Positions 8,634-16,630 of a stretch of DNA of 64,000 nt are shown here, in pieces. Made by a program: the position numbers and the translations under genes. Every line of letters starts with the position of its first letter. Within the stretch, counting starts at the first letter, position 1. Origin of the DNA: Deltaproteobacteria bacterium (GTDB lineage: Bacteria > Myxococcota_A > UBA9160 > UBA6930); assembly GCA_028817435.1 (NCBI GenBank), contig JAPPPQ010000031.1, positions 62,001 through 126,000 of the forward strand. The letters are read 5' to 3'. The notes under the pieces were generated by a model that made no database searches, was not told the origin of the DNA, and saw nothing but the letters and a program-made list of their open reading frames with translations.

Positions 8634-8645
8634 GTGGGGACGGGC

Positions 8646-10082
8646 TTAGAAGGCCGCCGCAGCGCCGGATTCGTCAAATGCCGCCAGCGGGAGCGGATCG
8701 CCCCGCTGCACCAGCAGGGCCTGGCGGCGCAAAAAGCGCAGCAGGCCGGCCTCTCCCATGCGCGCAGCGCCCAGGCCGGAGTGGCCGAAGGCGTGCTTTT
8801 CGGCGTCGTGCACCATGGTGGTAAGCGCGGCGTCGCCAATGCTGACGGCCCCGGCGGGCAAAAGCCGCGCAACGGCCAGCGCCTCGTCCGCGCTGCCCGC
8901 AATGACCGCGGCGCTGAGTCCGTATTGGGAATCCGCCGCCAGTTCGGCGGCGTGCGCGAGATTGCGGCAGGCCATGATGGGCAGCAGCGGGCCGAAGCTC
9001 TCCTCGCGCATGGCGAGCATTTCGTGATTCGCGCGGGCCAGCAGCGTGGGGCGCAGCCACAGGCCGCCGCCCAGATGCTCAATTTCGCCGCCGCACAAAA
9101 TCGCGGCGCCGCGCGCGCGGGCGTCGGCAATGTGCGCTTCCAAAATGCGCGCCTGCCCCTCCCAAATAAGCGGGCCCAGCTGGCCCTGCGCCGGGTCGGG
9201 GTAAGAAAGCGTTACCGCCCGCGCCGCCGCGGCCAGGCGCTCGCAAAATTCATCCGCCGCAGCTTCCTCGATGTAAATGCGCTCGATGGCCTGGCAGGCC
9301 TGCCCCGAATTGAGCAGCGCGCCGCGCAGCGCGGCATTTACCGCGCGCTGCATATCCGCCCGCGCGCCGATAATGAGCGGGTCTTTGCCGCCCAATTCCA
9401 GAAAGGCGGGGATCAACCGGCCCGCCGCGGCGGCGGCAATTTTGCGGCCGGTGCGCAGGCTGCCGGTGAAGCAGACGGCATCGGCGCGCGAAATCAGCGC
9501 CGCGCCGGTTTCGCCATCGCCCGCCACCACTTCCAGCACTTCGGCCAAACGCGGCACGGCGCGAATGCTCTGGCGCAGCGGCTCGATGAAGCGCGGCGTC
9601 ACCTCGCTGGGCTTCACCATGACGGCGCAGCCCGCCACCAGCGCGGGCAGCGCATCCAGCAGCGCCAGCAGCAGCGGCAAATTCCACGGGGTAATGCTCG
9701 CCACCAGCGGATAGGGGTGCAGCGCCGTTTCAATGCGCACGCTGGGAAGCGACTGCGAATTGCGCGGCGCATGGGCGAGAATGCGCGGCGCGGCTTGCTC
9801 CCAGCGCAGCGCGGCGGCCAGCACGGAATCGAACTCCACCTGCGAAATGAAGCGGCGGCCGGTATCGGCGCAGAGCGCCTCCACAATGGACTCGCGCCGC
9901 GCCTGAAGCTCGGCGCGCCACTGCCGCAAGGTTGCCAGGCGCTGCGAAAGCGGCGCCGCGCCCCAGCCGCGCTGCCCCGCGCGCAGCCGCGCGCAAAGTG
10001 CATGGAGTTCGGCTTCGGAGGGCGTGCGGAAGCGGTAATCGCGCGCGCCGCTGCGGGGATTGCGGACGCAGATTTCGCGCAT
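8646..10082 (-). CDS. Aldehyde dehydrogenase family protein
   Basis: 478-residue NAD(P)-dependent aldehyde dehydrogenase. The residues expected for catalysis are present: N134 (TPWNLPLL), E229 (LELGGKDPLI) and nucleophile C263 (NSGQACQAIE). The cofactor block PSEVTPRF is also seen. It would oxidise an aldehyde to the acid in the cytoplasm. The ATG at 10082 is chosen because the reading frame upstream runs into the divergent gene and loses similarity. A TATAGT -10 box (minus strand, 10089-10094) ends only six bases before the ATG, so the message may be leaderless. The substrate is not evident, but the divergent nitrilase-family gene shares its promoter region. Confidence 0.9.
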   Translation of the reverse strand: MREICVRNPRSGARDYRFRTPSEAELHALCARLRAGQRGWGAAPLSQRLATLRQWRAELQARRESIVEALCADTGRRFISQVEFDSVLAAALRWEQAAPRILAHAPRNSQSLPSVRIETALHPYPLVASITPWNLPLLLALLDALPALVAGCAVMVKPSEVTPRFIEPLRQSIRAVPRLAEVLEVVAGDGETGAALISRADAVCFTGSLRTGRKIAAAAAGRLIPAFLELGGKDPLIIGARADMQRAVNAALRGALLNSGQACQAIERIYIEEAAADEFCERLAAAARAVTLSYPDPAQGQLGPLIWEGQARILEAHIADARARGAAILCGGEIEHLGGGLWLRPTLLARANHEMLAMREESFGPLLPIMACRNLAHAAELAADSQYGLSAAVIAGSADEALAVARLLPAGAVSIGDAALTTMVHDAEKHAFGHSGLGAARMGEAGLLRFLRRQALLVQRGDPLPLAAFDESGAAAAF

Positions 10083-10091
10083 TTCTCTACT

Positions 10092-10106
10092 ATACTGGTG
10101 CAGTAT
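10092..10106 (+). promoter_or_regulatory. Palindrome ATACTG-GTG-CAGTAT in a divergent promoter
   Basis: Perfect inverted repeat with 6-base arms and 3-base spacer in the 22-base gap between divergent genes. It overlaps forward -10 TATACT (10091-10096), reverse -10 TATAGT (10089-10094) and the first bases of the ATG at 10105. A repressor bound here would block both genes. Confidence 0.5.
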
Positions 10107-11196
10107 GCACGCGGCGAGCAGCGGCGAAGAGGGAAATGCAGCGGAAGGCGCAACGGCCCCGGCATTTGTGGCCGTGGCGTTGCAGAGCGAGTGCCGCTCG
10201 CTGGCGCAGTGCGCGGATCGCGGCGAAGCGCGGGCGCAAATGGCCGCCGCCGTGCAGCGCATTGGCGAACAGGTGGCGGCGACTGCAGATTTTCTCGGCG
10301 CAGATGTGCGACTCTTCGTGCTGCCCGAGTATGCGCTTACCGGGTATCCCGCGGGCCGCGCGGCAAAGCACTGGGCCGCGTGGGCGGCGCTGCATCCGGC
10401 GGGGCCGGAGATTGAGGCCCTGGGGCAAATCGCGGCGCAGCGCCGGGTGTTTCTCGCCTGCAACACCTACGAAACCGACGAGCACTTCGGCGGATTGCAT
10501 TTTCAGGCGTGCCTGCTCTTCGGCCCCAGCGGCGATGTGCTGCTGCGCTACCGGCGGCTCATTTCGCTCTACGCCGCCGGGCCATGGGATGTGTGGGAGG
10601 CATATCTGGACCGCTACGGCCTTGCGGGGGTGTTTCCGGTTTTGCGCTGCGAGCTGGGCGCGCTTGCGCCGCTGGCTTCGGAAGAAGTGCTCTACCCCGA
10701 AATTGCGCGCTGCTTTGCGCTGCGCGGGGCGGAGGTTTTTTGCCATTCCACCAGCGAAATCGGCTCGCCGCTGGCTACGCAAAAGGAAATTGCGCAGCGC
10801 GCCCGCGCCATTGAGAACCTGGCCTTTGTGGTTTCGGCCAACAGCGCGGGGGTGGTGGGCGCGGGGGTGCCGGCGCAATCTACCGACGGCGGCTCCCGGG
10901 TGATTGATCACCTGGGCCGCGTGCTGGCAGAGGCCGGCCCCGGCGAGAGCATGGCGGCAAACGCCGAACTGGATATCGGCGCGCTGCGCCGCGCGCGGCG
11001 CAGGCCCGGCATGGGAAACTTGCCAAGCCGCCTGCCGCTGGAATTGTTTCGGCTGGGCTACGCCGAGCGCAGCGGCCAGCCCCCGAACAGCCTGCTGCGC
11101 GGCGGCGAAGTGATACAGCCCGACCGCGAGTTTTTTCGCCGCCGCCAAGCCGCGGTAATTGCGCGGCTGGCAGAAACGCACTGGCGCGGCGACTAA
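10105..11196 (+). CDS. Nitrilase/carbon-nitrogen hydrolase superfamily protein
   Basis: 363 residues with the CN-hydrolase fold pattern. The glutamate motif is VLPEYALTGYP (E75) and the cysteine motif is VLRCELG (C182), followed by ARCFALRGAEVFCHSTSE. The usual catalytic lysine motif YRKxHL is here YRRLISLY, so the lysine of the Glu-Lys-Cys triad appears to be replaced by R150/R151. If that holds, activity may be altered or lost. Family members hydrolyse nitriles, amides or N-carbamoyl compounds. The ATG at 10105 lies eight bases after a TATACT -10 box, consistent with a leaderless or very short leader. It is divergent from the aldehyde dehydrogenase. Confidence 0.85.
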   Translation: MHAASSGEEGNAAEGATAPAFVAVALQSECRSLAQCADRGEARAQMAAAVQRIGEQVAATADFLGADVRLFVLPEYALTGYPAGRAAKHWAAWAALHPAGPEIEALGQIAAQRRVFLACNTYETDEHFGGLHFQACLLFGPSGDVLLRYRRLISLYAAGPWDVWEAYLDRYGLAGVFPVLRCELGALAPLASEEVLYPEIARCFALRGAEVFCHSTSEIGSPLATQKEIAQRARAIENLAFVVSANSAGVVGAGVPAQSTDGGSRVIDHLGRVLAEAGPGESMAANAELDIGALRRARRRPGMGNLPSRLPLELFRLGYAERSGQPPNSLLRGGEVIQPDREFFRRRQAAVIARLAETHWRGD

Positions 11197-11211
11197 TTTC
11201 CGGTAGCCCGC

Positions 11212-11937
11212 CTACTCAAAGCCGCCGACGCGGCGCAGTTTGTGGGGAATGCCGGCGCGGTTGCCATAGACCAGCGCGCCGGATTCATCGTGGGCGCGGT
11301 CGTGTATCCAGAGCTCGTCCTGTGTTAGCAGCAGATCGTCTTCCACCACAATGCGCTTGCCGCTGCGCTGCGAAACGAAGCTGCACGCGCCGGGGCGCAC
11401 CTGTCCGGTCCAGCCGCCCTCTGCGCGGCGCTTCCAGAACACCTCGCAGCCGGGGTAGCGGCGCAGCGAATCTGCTTTCAGCGAAGAGAGCAGCGCGGGA
11501 TTCTCGTGCGCGTCCTTCACTGCGGCCGCATCGGGGAAGGCGAGAATGTCGAGGCGCACGGCGTTGGCCCCGGTGTCTGCGGTGATGTGGTAGATGCGCT
11601 GGCGGTAGATTTTCTGCGGATCGTCGTCCAGATATTGCTGCACATACAGCACATTTCCCGAAAGCCCGGCGAGCGAAACCGGCGCGAAGATGGAGTGAAT
11701 GCGCTCGTGCAACGCCTCGGGCGGCGCGCCATTGCGCCGCTCGAGGTCGTGCTGCTCCTGGTTGTCCCAGCGCCCGGCCAGGGTGCGGGCCAGGCGCGCC
11801 GCCTCGGCTTCGAGAGACTCACCCCCCGCGCCGCAGCCCGCCGGGAGAATCAGCGCGGCGAGGGCGGCGGCGCAGAGCGCGCGCCGCACACCCGCCGCAT
11901 TTGCCGCGCCGGGGTGGCGGCTGGAGTGTGCGCGCAT
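11212..11937 (-). CDS. CpeT/CpcT-like (DUF1001) lipoprotein
   Basis: 241 residues. The N-terminal signal ends in the lipobox LPAGC, so it is a probable lipoprotein. The mature part carries the features of the CpeT/CpcT chromophore-lyase family: LAGRWDNQEQ near residue 53, LYVQQYLDDDPQKIYRQRIY in the middle, then CEVFWKR and a late conserved cysteine. In cyanobacteria these beta-barrel (calycin-like) proteins attach bilins to phycobiliproteins. In a non-phototroph the role is unknown and a small hydrophobic or tetrapyrrole ligand is only a guess. It is the last gene of the DUF1838/TonB-receptor operon, 17 bases after the receptor. Confidence 0.8.
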   Translation of the reverse strand: MRAHSSRHPGAANAAGVRRALCAAALAALILPAGCGAGGESLEAEAARLARTLAGRWDNQEQHDLERRNGAPPEALHERIHSIFAPVSLAGLSGNVLYVQQYLDDDPQKIYRQRIYHITADTGANAVRLDILAFPDAAAVKDAHENPALLSSLKADSLRRYPGCEVFWKRRAEGGWTGQVRPGACSFVSQRSGKRIVVEDDLLLTQDELWIHDRAHDESGALVYGNRAGIPHKLRRVGGFE

Positions 11938-11954
11938 TGCGCCCGGCGCGCTGC

Positions 11955-14471
11955 TCAGAACTTCAGGCTGAGCTCGAGGCCCAGCGCGCGGCCCCGGCGC
12001 AGCGATCCGAAGAAGGCGCGGGGCGCACCGGAGCGGACTCTGGCCGGGTTCACTCCGGAGGGAAGAAGGCTGGTGGAAGGAACATAGTTGAGAGTTGCCT
12101 CATTGGCCATTGTCTCCGGGTCGTCCGGATCGCCAAACGCAGAGCCGAGTTGCAGCCAGCGCGTCACAGCGGTGACCGAGTCCTCGTCGGTGAGATTGTA
12201 AGCGGTGAAGGCCAGCTCCCAGAGGCCATTGTTTCCGCGGACGCCGATGCGTCCGCCGAGCAGCGTGGCGTCGCCGGTCTCCGCGCCGTTGTGCACCTGC
12301 GCGAACTTCGAGGACTCGTAGCTCACATTGGCGCTGGCAAAAAACGAGAAGCCGCCGCGAATCGGCCGCTCCCATTTCGCCCAGGCGTTGGCCATGTGCT
12401 CCGAGGTGAGCGGCAGTTGCTTGCCTTCAATCGAGCAGTCGCCGCCACTATCGTCGCCGTCGCGCATGGACGGATCGGGGTGGTATTGATAGCCGCCGCT
12501 GGTGAGGGTGTACTGGAAGTCGTCGCAGCCCTCGGTGAATTCGGCATTGGTCCAGGCGTAGCCCACACCCAGGTCGAGATGGCGCGTGGCTCGCAACATG
12601 AAATCCAGCTCCAGCCCGTTGATCTCCGCCGAACCCTGGTTGGTGGCAACCGATGTGAGGGCGCCCGCCCCCATCGTCGGCGGGATTGCCGTGGTGAGCT
12701 GCACATTGTCGGCGTCAATCCGGAACAACGCGGCGTTGGTGGTGAGGCGGTTGTCCAGCCAAGCGGTCTTTACGCCGATCTCAATGTTGTCGGACTCCTC
12801 CTTCTCGTAGGTGATGGCGCCCACCGGTTCGCCATCCAGGCCGTTCAGGCCGCCCGGCTTGGTGCCCTGGGCGAAAACGGCGTAGAGCAGCGTGTCGCCA
12901 CCGAGCTTGTAATCCACCGTGAAGCGCGGCGTGAAATCGCTGAAGCTCAGCGTGCCCCAGAAAGCGGGATCGTCACCGTCGGCAGGAGTCGAGAGAGTCT
13001 TCCTCTCGCTGGCGTAGCGGCCCTCGGCGGTGAGCGTGAGTTCGGGCGTCACATCCCATGCGAAGAGCGCGAAGGCCGCCGAGTTGCTGATGGTGCTTGT
13101 CCCGCTGTTCCCGCCCCCGTAGGTGCCCGGCGAGCCCGATGTGAATGTGATGTCGCGGGTTTGATCTTTATTGCGGTAGGTGTAGCCGCCTATCAGATAG
13201 CGGACGCTCTGGTCCACGGGCGAAGCCAGCCGAAATTCTGCGGACCAGTCCCGCGCAATTTCGCGTTCGGTGAAAGCGAAAATGGCTTCTATAATGCCAG
13301 CCGGACCGGGGATGATATTCAGCGCCGAGTGATCGCTGTCGGATCCAAAATTCTCCTTGTTGGTGTGGTAGTTGCCAAGCAGTGTTGCGGTCCAACCCGA
13401 TCCCAGAATGTCCCAGTCCAGCGACAGGCTGCCCCACTGCCGACTCCGCTCAATACCGTCAAAGGCCGTGCCGTCGGGGACGGTGCGCCCTTGGGTCTCA
13501 TATGCATCGGTGTTCAGCGCCACCGTGCCGGGCTCGACTGCGCCGCAGAAATACTGGTTGCGGTTCGTGCCGGCAGCAACACCTCCTCTCCCGAAGCGAT
13601 GGGCCAACGAGTTGTAGCCCTCGTGGCAATTGTTCTGCGCCGTGCCCTGCAGAAACAGCGCCAATGTGTCGTCGTCGTCCTTGCTGTATGAATAGCGCGA
13701 GCGGGCGCGGAAGTTCTCTCCGGGCCGCCAATCCAGCGAGACGGAGAGCTGTTGCGTCTCTTCGCCGCCCACATCCTTGCCGGTGAGGGTGTTGGTCCAC
13801 TCGCCGTCGTATTGCCAACTGCGAAGCTGCAGCGAGCCGAACAGGTTGGCGAAGAGCGGGCCGCGCGCTCCCCCCGAAAATTCGAGAATGCCGTGCTCTC
13901 CGGCGCGGACCTTGGCGTTGCCGTGCCATTTATCGTCCGGCGCGCGGGTAATGAAGTTAATTGCGCCGGCGTAGGTGTTGCGGCCGTAGAGCGCGCTCTG
14001 CGGGCCCTTGATCACCTCGACGCGCTCAATCTCGTTCATATCCAGGCCCTGGATATCGCCGAGGAAATATGCGCCATCCACAAAGTAGGCGGTGCCCGAT
14101 TCCACGCCGTATTGCACCCCCGCCAGAATGTTCGACTGGCCGCGCACCACGGGCCGCTCGGTGCTGCGCCCGAAGGCGCGGGAGAAGCTGAGGCCCGGCG
14201 TGAAGCGCGCCACATCGTCCACGCTGTCAATGCCGAGATCGCGGATGGCCTCTTCGCCGAACACCGAAACCGCCACCGGCGTATCCTGCAGGCTCTCTTC
14301 GATCTTGCGCGCGGTGACGATGATCTCTTCCACCTGCTCCGGGGCGTCGGACTCTTCCACCCCCCCCCCCCCAGGGGGAGCCTGTGCGGCGGCGGGCAGG
14401 GCCAGGGCCAGCGGCAACAGGGCCGCCCAGGCCAAGTGCGCGAAGCGGTTGCGGCGAATTGCAATGGTCAT
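11955..14471 (-). CDS. TonB-dependent receptor with in-frame poly-G tract
   Basis: 838-residue outer-membrane receptor. The signal peptide is residues 1-30 (ends PAAAQ), the plug begins VEEIIVTARKIEESLQDTPV near residue 43, with RVEVIKGPQSALYGRNTYAG further on, and the 22-strand-type barrel ends in LELSLKF with the terminal phenylalanine needed for BamA recognition. The ATG at 14471 follows GAGGAGG. Codons 34-38 are a run of 13 G (Gly-Gly-Gly-Gly-Val) between signal peptide and plug. The frame is open here, but loss or gain of one G would abolish the receptor. It is co-transcribed with the DUF1838 and CpeT-like genes. The ligand is unknown. Confidence 0.95.
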   Translation of the reverse strand: MTIAIRRNRFAHLAWAALLPLALALPAAAQAPPGGGGVEESDAPEQVEEIIVTARKIEESLQDTPVAVSVFGEEAIRDLGIDSVDDVARFTPGLSFSRAFGRSTERPVVRGQSNILAGVQYGVESGTAYFVDGAYFLGDIQGLDMNEIERVEVIKGPQSALYGRNTYAGAINFITRAPDDKWHGNAKVRAGEHGILEFSGGARGPLFANLFGSLQLRSWQYDGEWTNTLTGKDVGGEETQQLSVSLDWRPGENFRARSRYSYSKDDDDTLALFLQGTAQNNCHEGYNSLAHRFGRGGVAAGTNRNQYFCGAVEPGTVALNTDAYETQGRTVPDGTAFDGIERSRQWGSLSLDWDILGSGWTATLLGNYHTNKENFGSDSDHSALNIIPGPAGIIEAIFAFTEREIARDWSAEFRLASPVDQSVRYLIGGYTYRNKDQTRDITFTSGSPGTYGGGNSGTSTISNSAAFALFAWDVTPELTLTAEGRYASERKTLSTPADGDDPAFWGTLSFSDFTPRFTVDYKLGGDTLLYAVFAQGTKPGGLNGLDGEPVGAITYEKEESDNIEIGVKTAWLDNRLTTNAALFRIDADNVQLTTAIPPTMGAGALTSVATNQGSAEINGLELDFMLRATRHLDLGVGYAWTNAEFTEGCDDFQYTLTSGGYQYHPDPSMRDGDDSGGDCSIEGKQLPLTSEHMANAWAKWERPIRGGFSFFASANVSYESSKFAQVHNGAETGDATLLGGRIGVRGNNGLWELAFTAYNLTDEDSVTAVTRWLQLGSAFGDPDDPETMANEATLNYVPSTSLLPSGVNPARVRSGAPRAFFGSLRRGRALGLELSLKF
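14360..14372 (-). repeat. Poly-G tract of 13 inside the TonB receptor gene
   Basis: Thirteen consecutive C on the + strand, G on the coding strand, covering codons 34-38 of the receptor. It is followed on the coding strand by TGGAAGAG, nearly the same flank as the G15 tract near 8619. In this assembly the length keeps the gene in frame. Confidence 0.95.
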
Positions 14472-14482
14472 GGGTTTCCTCC

Positions 14483-15409
14483 TCAGGAGCGCGCGCGGCG
14501 CGCGTCCTCCCATTTTTTGAACTTGGTCCAGCTGGTCTCATTCGGCGCCTCGAAGCTTTCGGGCGCAGAGAGAAATTGCGCGTAGCCGTCTTCGGCGGCG
14601 TGGCGCAGCCCGGCGGGCAGCGCGGCCACATTGGGCAGCTTGCGGCCACGGCAGTGGTAGATGAGCTGGCCGGGGCGATCCGCCATTTCCATCCACGGCA
14701 GCCAGGGGCCGACGCGGGTCCAATAGACCTCGCAGGGCGCCGAGTGCAACCCGGGGTCGGCGAGATCGTCCCGGCGCGCGTGAAACTGGAAAAGCTCCGC
14801 CGCCTCGTAGGTATCGGATTGCGAGTTGAGCGGATACTGCGCGCGGGGCAGCGGCGAGGGGTAGCGCAGCAGAATGTCGAGATTCGCCCACACTTCCGCG
14901 CCGCTCCGGGTAAAGGAGACATCGAAGGCGCGCGGGCCGCTGCGGCGCATGCGGCCGTTGACGGGATCGTTCGCCAAAAGCAGCACCTCCACCTCGCGCC
15001 CGTTCAGCGGATTGCGCCAGCGCGAAAGCGGCGCGCGGCTCTCTGCGTCGAGATACAGGCCGAACTCCCGGTGCAGCAGATCGTGGCCGCCTTCGACGGG
15101 CAGCGCCCGCGATACCGAGAAGCACTCCATGCCGAAGAGCCGCTGCCCCCGCGCGCCGTGGCGAAAGGCGTGCACATCCCCCGTCCACCACCAGACGGCC
15201 TGGGCCTCGGGGTGCTGCGCGCCCGCGCAGCGCATACGCAAAAAGGCGTCGTAGCGCGCTTCGGCGGATTCGAGCTCGAGCGCGGCCGGCGCGCGCTGCG
15301 GCGCGCAGGCCACCGCCCCCGCAGCGCCCGCTCCCAGCACGCCCCACAAAAAGCCCCGGCGCGAAAGCCCGCCGGCCTTGGGCGCTTCTGCGCCCCGCTT
15401 CGCTGCCAC
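14483..15409 (-). CDS. DUF1838 family Tat-exported protein
   Basis: 308 residues from the GTG at 15409. This start has GGGGAG six bases upstream and puts the twin-arginine motif (SRRGFLWG) at a normal position, residues 16-23. A GTG at 15475 is a possible earlier start but would add 22 residues right at the predicted transcription start. The signal ends AVAC, so the protein may also be lipidated. The mature part matches DUF1838, a family of unknown function: YDAFLRMRC, VWWWTGDVHAF and WTRVGPWLPWMEM. First gene of an operon with the TonB receptor and CpeT-like lipoprotein, suggesting a periplasmic role with the imported ligand. Confidence 0.82.
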   Translation of the reverse strand: MAAKRGAEAPKAGGLSRRGFLWGVLGAGAAGAVACAPQRAPAALELESAEARYDAFLRMRCAGAQHPEAQAVWWWTGDVHAFRHGARGQRLFGMECFSVSRALPVEGGHDLLHREFGLYLDAESRAPLSRWRNPLNGREVEVLLLANDPVNGRMRRSGPRAFDVSFTRSGAEVWANLDILLRYPSPLPRAQYPLNSQSDTYEAAELFQFHARRDDLADPGLHSAPCEVYWTRVGPWLPWMEMADRPGQLIYHCRGRKLPNVAALPAGLRHAAEDGYAQFLSAPESFEAPNETSWTKFKKWEDARRARS

Positions 15410-15474
15410 CCTGTTCTCCCCGTCCGGTTCCAGCCCCGCCCATGCGGCCCGGCCTTTTTCGATTGACGGCTGCA

Positions 15475-15490
15475 CTGCGAGAATGTTATA
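15475..15490 (-). promoter_or_regulatory. Probable -10 region, TATAACATTCTCGCAG, of the DUF1838 operon
   Basis: Minus-strand TATAAC (15485-15490) would start transcription near 15478, leaving a leader of about 70 nt before the GTG at 15409. It matches the element at 1583-1598 in 14 of 16 positions. Confidence 0.5.
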
Positions 15491-15568
15491 TCAATATGGC
15501 AAGCAAGGGTGAAAAAAATCGCACTCTCGTCCCCCAGGGGAATCCCGCCGTGGCGGGAAGGAGGGCCA

Positions 15569-16630
15569 ATGGCGGAGCACAGCGGAGCGGGCGGGCCGGG
15601 CTGCGTGGGCGGCCTCTACGAGGTGCTGATTGGCGTGGAGGAATTCGGCCCCACGGCGCGCTATCTGGCGGGCTTCGGCTTTCGCCCCGGCGCGCGGGGG
15701 CGGCTTTCGGCGCGGCGGGCGCGGGAGCTCTACGGCGTGAACTCGCCGCTGGAATCGCTGCGCCTGCAGCACGGGGAGAGCGACCACGGCCTCTTCCGGC
15801 TCATGCGCTGGAAGCGCCCCACCGGGCCGGGCCTGGGCATGGCGCCGTTTCGCACGGCGGGCAACCGCTGGGGCGCAAGCCAAACGCGCAGCGTGATGAA
15901 CATTATGAACCATGTGGAAGCGGCGCGGGCGGCGGGGCAGACGCTGGCCCACGAGCCGCCGATTTTTGCGGTGATCTACCAGAAGGACGAGAAGCCGGGC
16001 GCGCCCTTCGGTGAGCCCATTTTGGGGGTGCGCGAGATGAATCTGGTGCGCCCGCTCACCCGCCAGGTTTTCTTCGAGCGCTTCAATTACGAAAGCGCGC
16101 TTTACGGCGCGGTGGCGGAAGATTCGCTCATGCGCAGCAGCCAGGTGACCCACGCCGGCGCGGTAATTTGCAGCGACGATATGGCGCTGCCGAACTTCTA
16201 CGACGGCGTGCTGAAGCTGCGGCGCAACTCCGACACCATTACGCCCTTTTCGCAGGCGGTGGGCGCGCGCGAAATCTTCGAGCTGCGCCCCGGCGAAAGC
16301 CACCGCACGGTGGACTTCGACGATCCGCGCTCGGGGCCGGGGGCGCAGCGCCGCTCGGGGCGCTTCAAGATCGTGCAGTTTGAGGAATCCAGCGCGCTGC
16401 GGGACCGCCGCGCGGATTCGCGCCCCGGCGCGCTGGGATTTTGCGCCTACACCTGGCGGGTGCGCGGCATTGAGCGCATGCGCGAAAATTTGCGGGCCGC
16501 GGGCGCAACCGATGTGGGCGGCGTGCTGCCCGACGAGTTCGGCCTGCCCGCACTGCGCTTCCGCAGCCCGGACGGCTACGCCTGGCTGCTGATCGAAGAC
16601 GAGGCGTGGAGCGCAGCGCAAGGCGCTTGA
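15569..16630 (+). CDS. VOC (glyoxalase/dioxygenase fold) family protein
   Basis: 353 residues, about the length of a protein with several beta-alpha-beta-beta-beta units. The C-terminal part (LGFCAYTWRVRGIERMRENL, then LRFRSPDGYAWLLIED) reads as a vicinal-oxygen-chelate module. VOC proteins bind a metal and act as dioxygenases, isomerases or lyases. The substrate is not evident. The ATG at 15569 is preceded by GGAAGGAGGG and is preferred over an in-frame start 60 bases upstream. First gene of the run leading to the TRAP transporter, whose first gene overlaps its end by 25 bases. Confidence 0.8.
   Translation: MAEHSGAGGPGCVGGLYEVLIGVEEFGPTARYLAGFGFRPGARGRLSARRARELYGVNSPLESLRLQHGESDHGLFRLMRWKRPTGPGLGMAPFRTAGNRWGASQTRSVMNIMNHVEAARAAGQTLAHEPPIFAVIYQKDEKPGAPFGEPILGVREMNLVRPLTRQVFFERFNYESALYGAVAEDSLMRSSQVTHAGAVICSDDMALPNFYDGVLKLRRNSDTITPFSQAVGAREIFELRPGESHRTVDFDDPRSGPGAQRRSGRFKIVQFEESSALRDRRADSRPGALGFCAYTWRVRGIERMRENLRAAGATDVGGVLPDEFGLPALRFRSPDGYAWLLIEDEAWSAAQGA

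Noticed and set aside
10083-10466. N-terminal extension of the aldehyde dehydrogenase up to 10466
   Set aside because: Extension overlaps the divergent nitrilase-like gene and has no similarity to the family. ATG at 10082 gives normal length.
11901-13691. 596-codon open frame antisense to the TonB receptor
   Set aside because: Shadow of the receptor gene. Its protein is low-complexity and has no recognisable family, while the receptor is complete.
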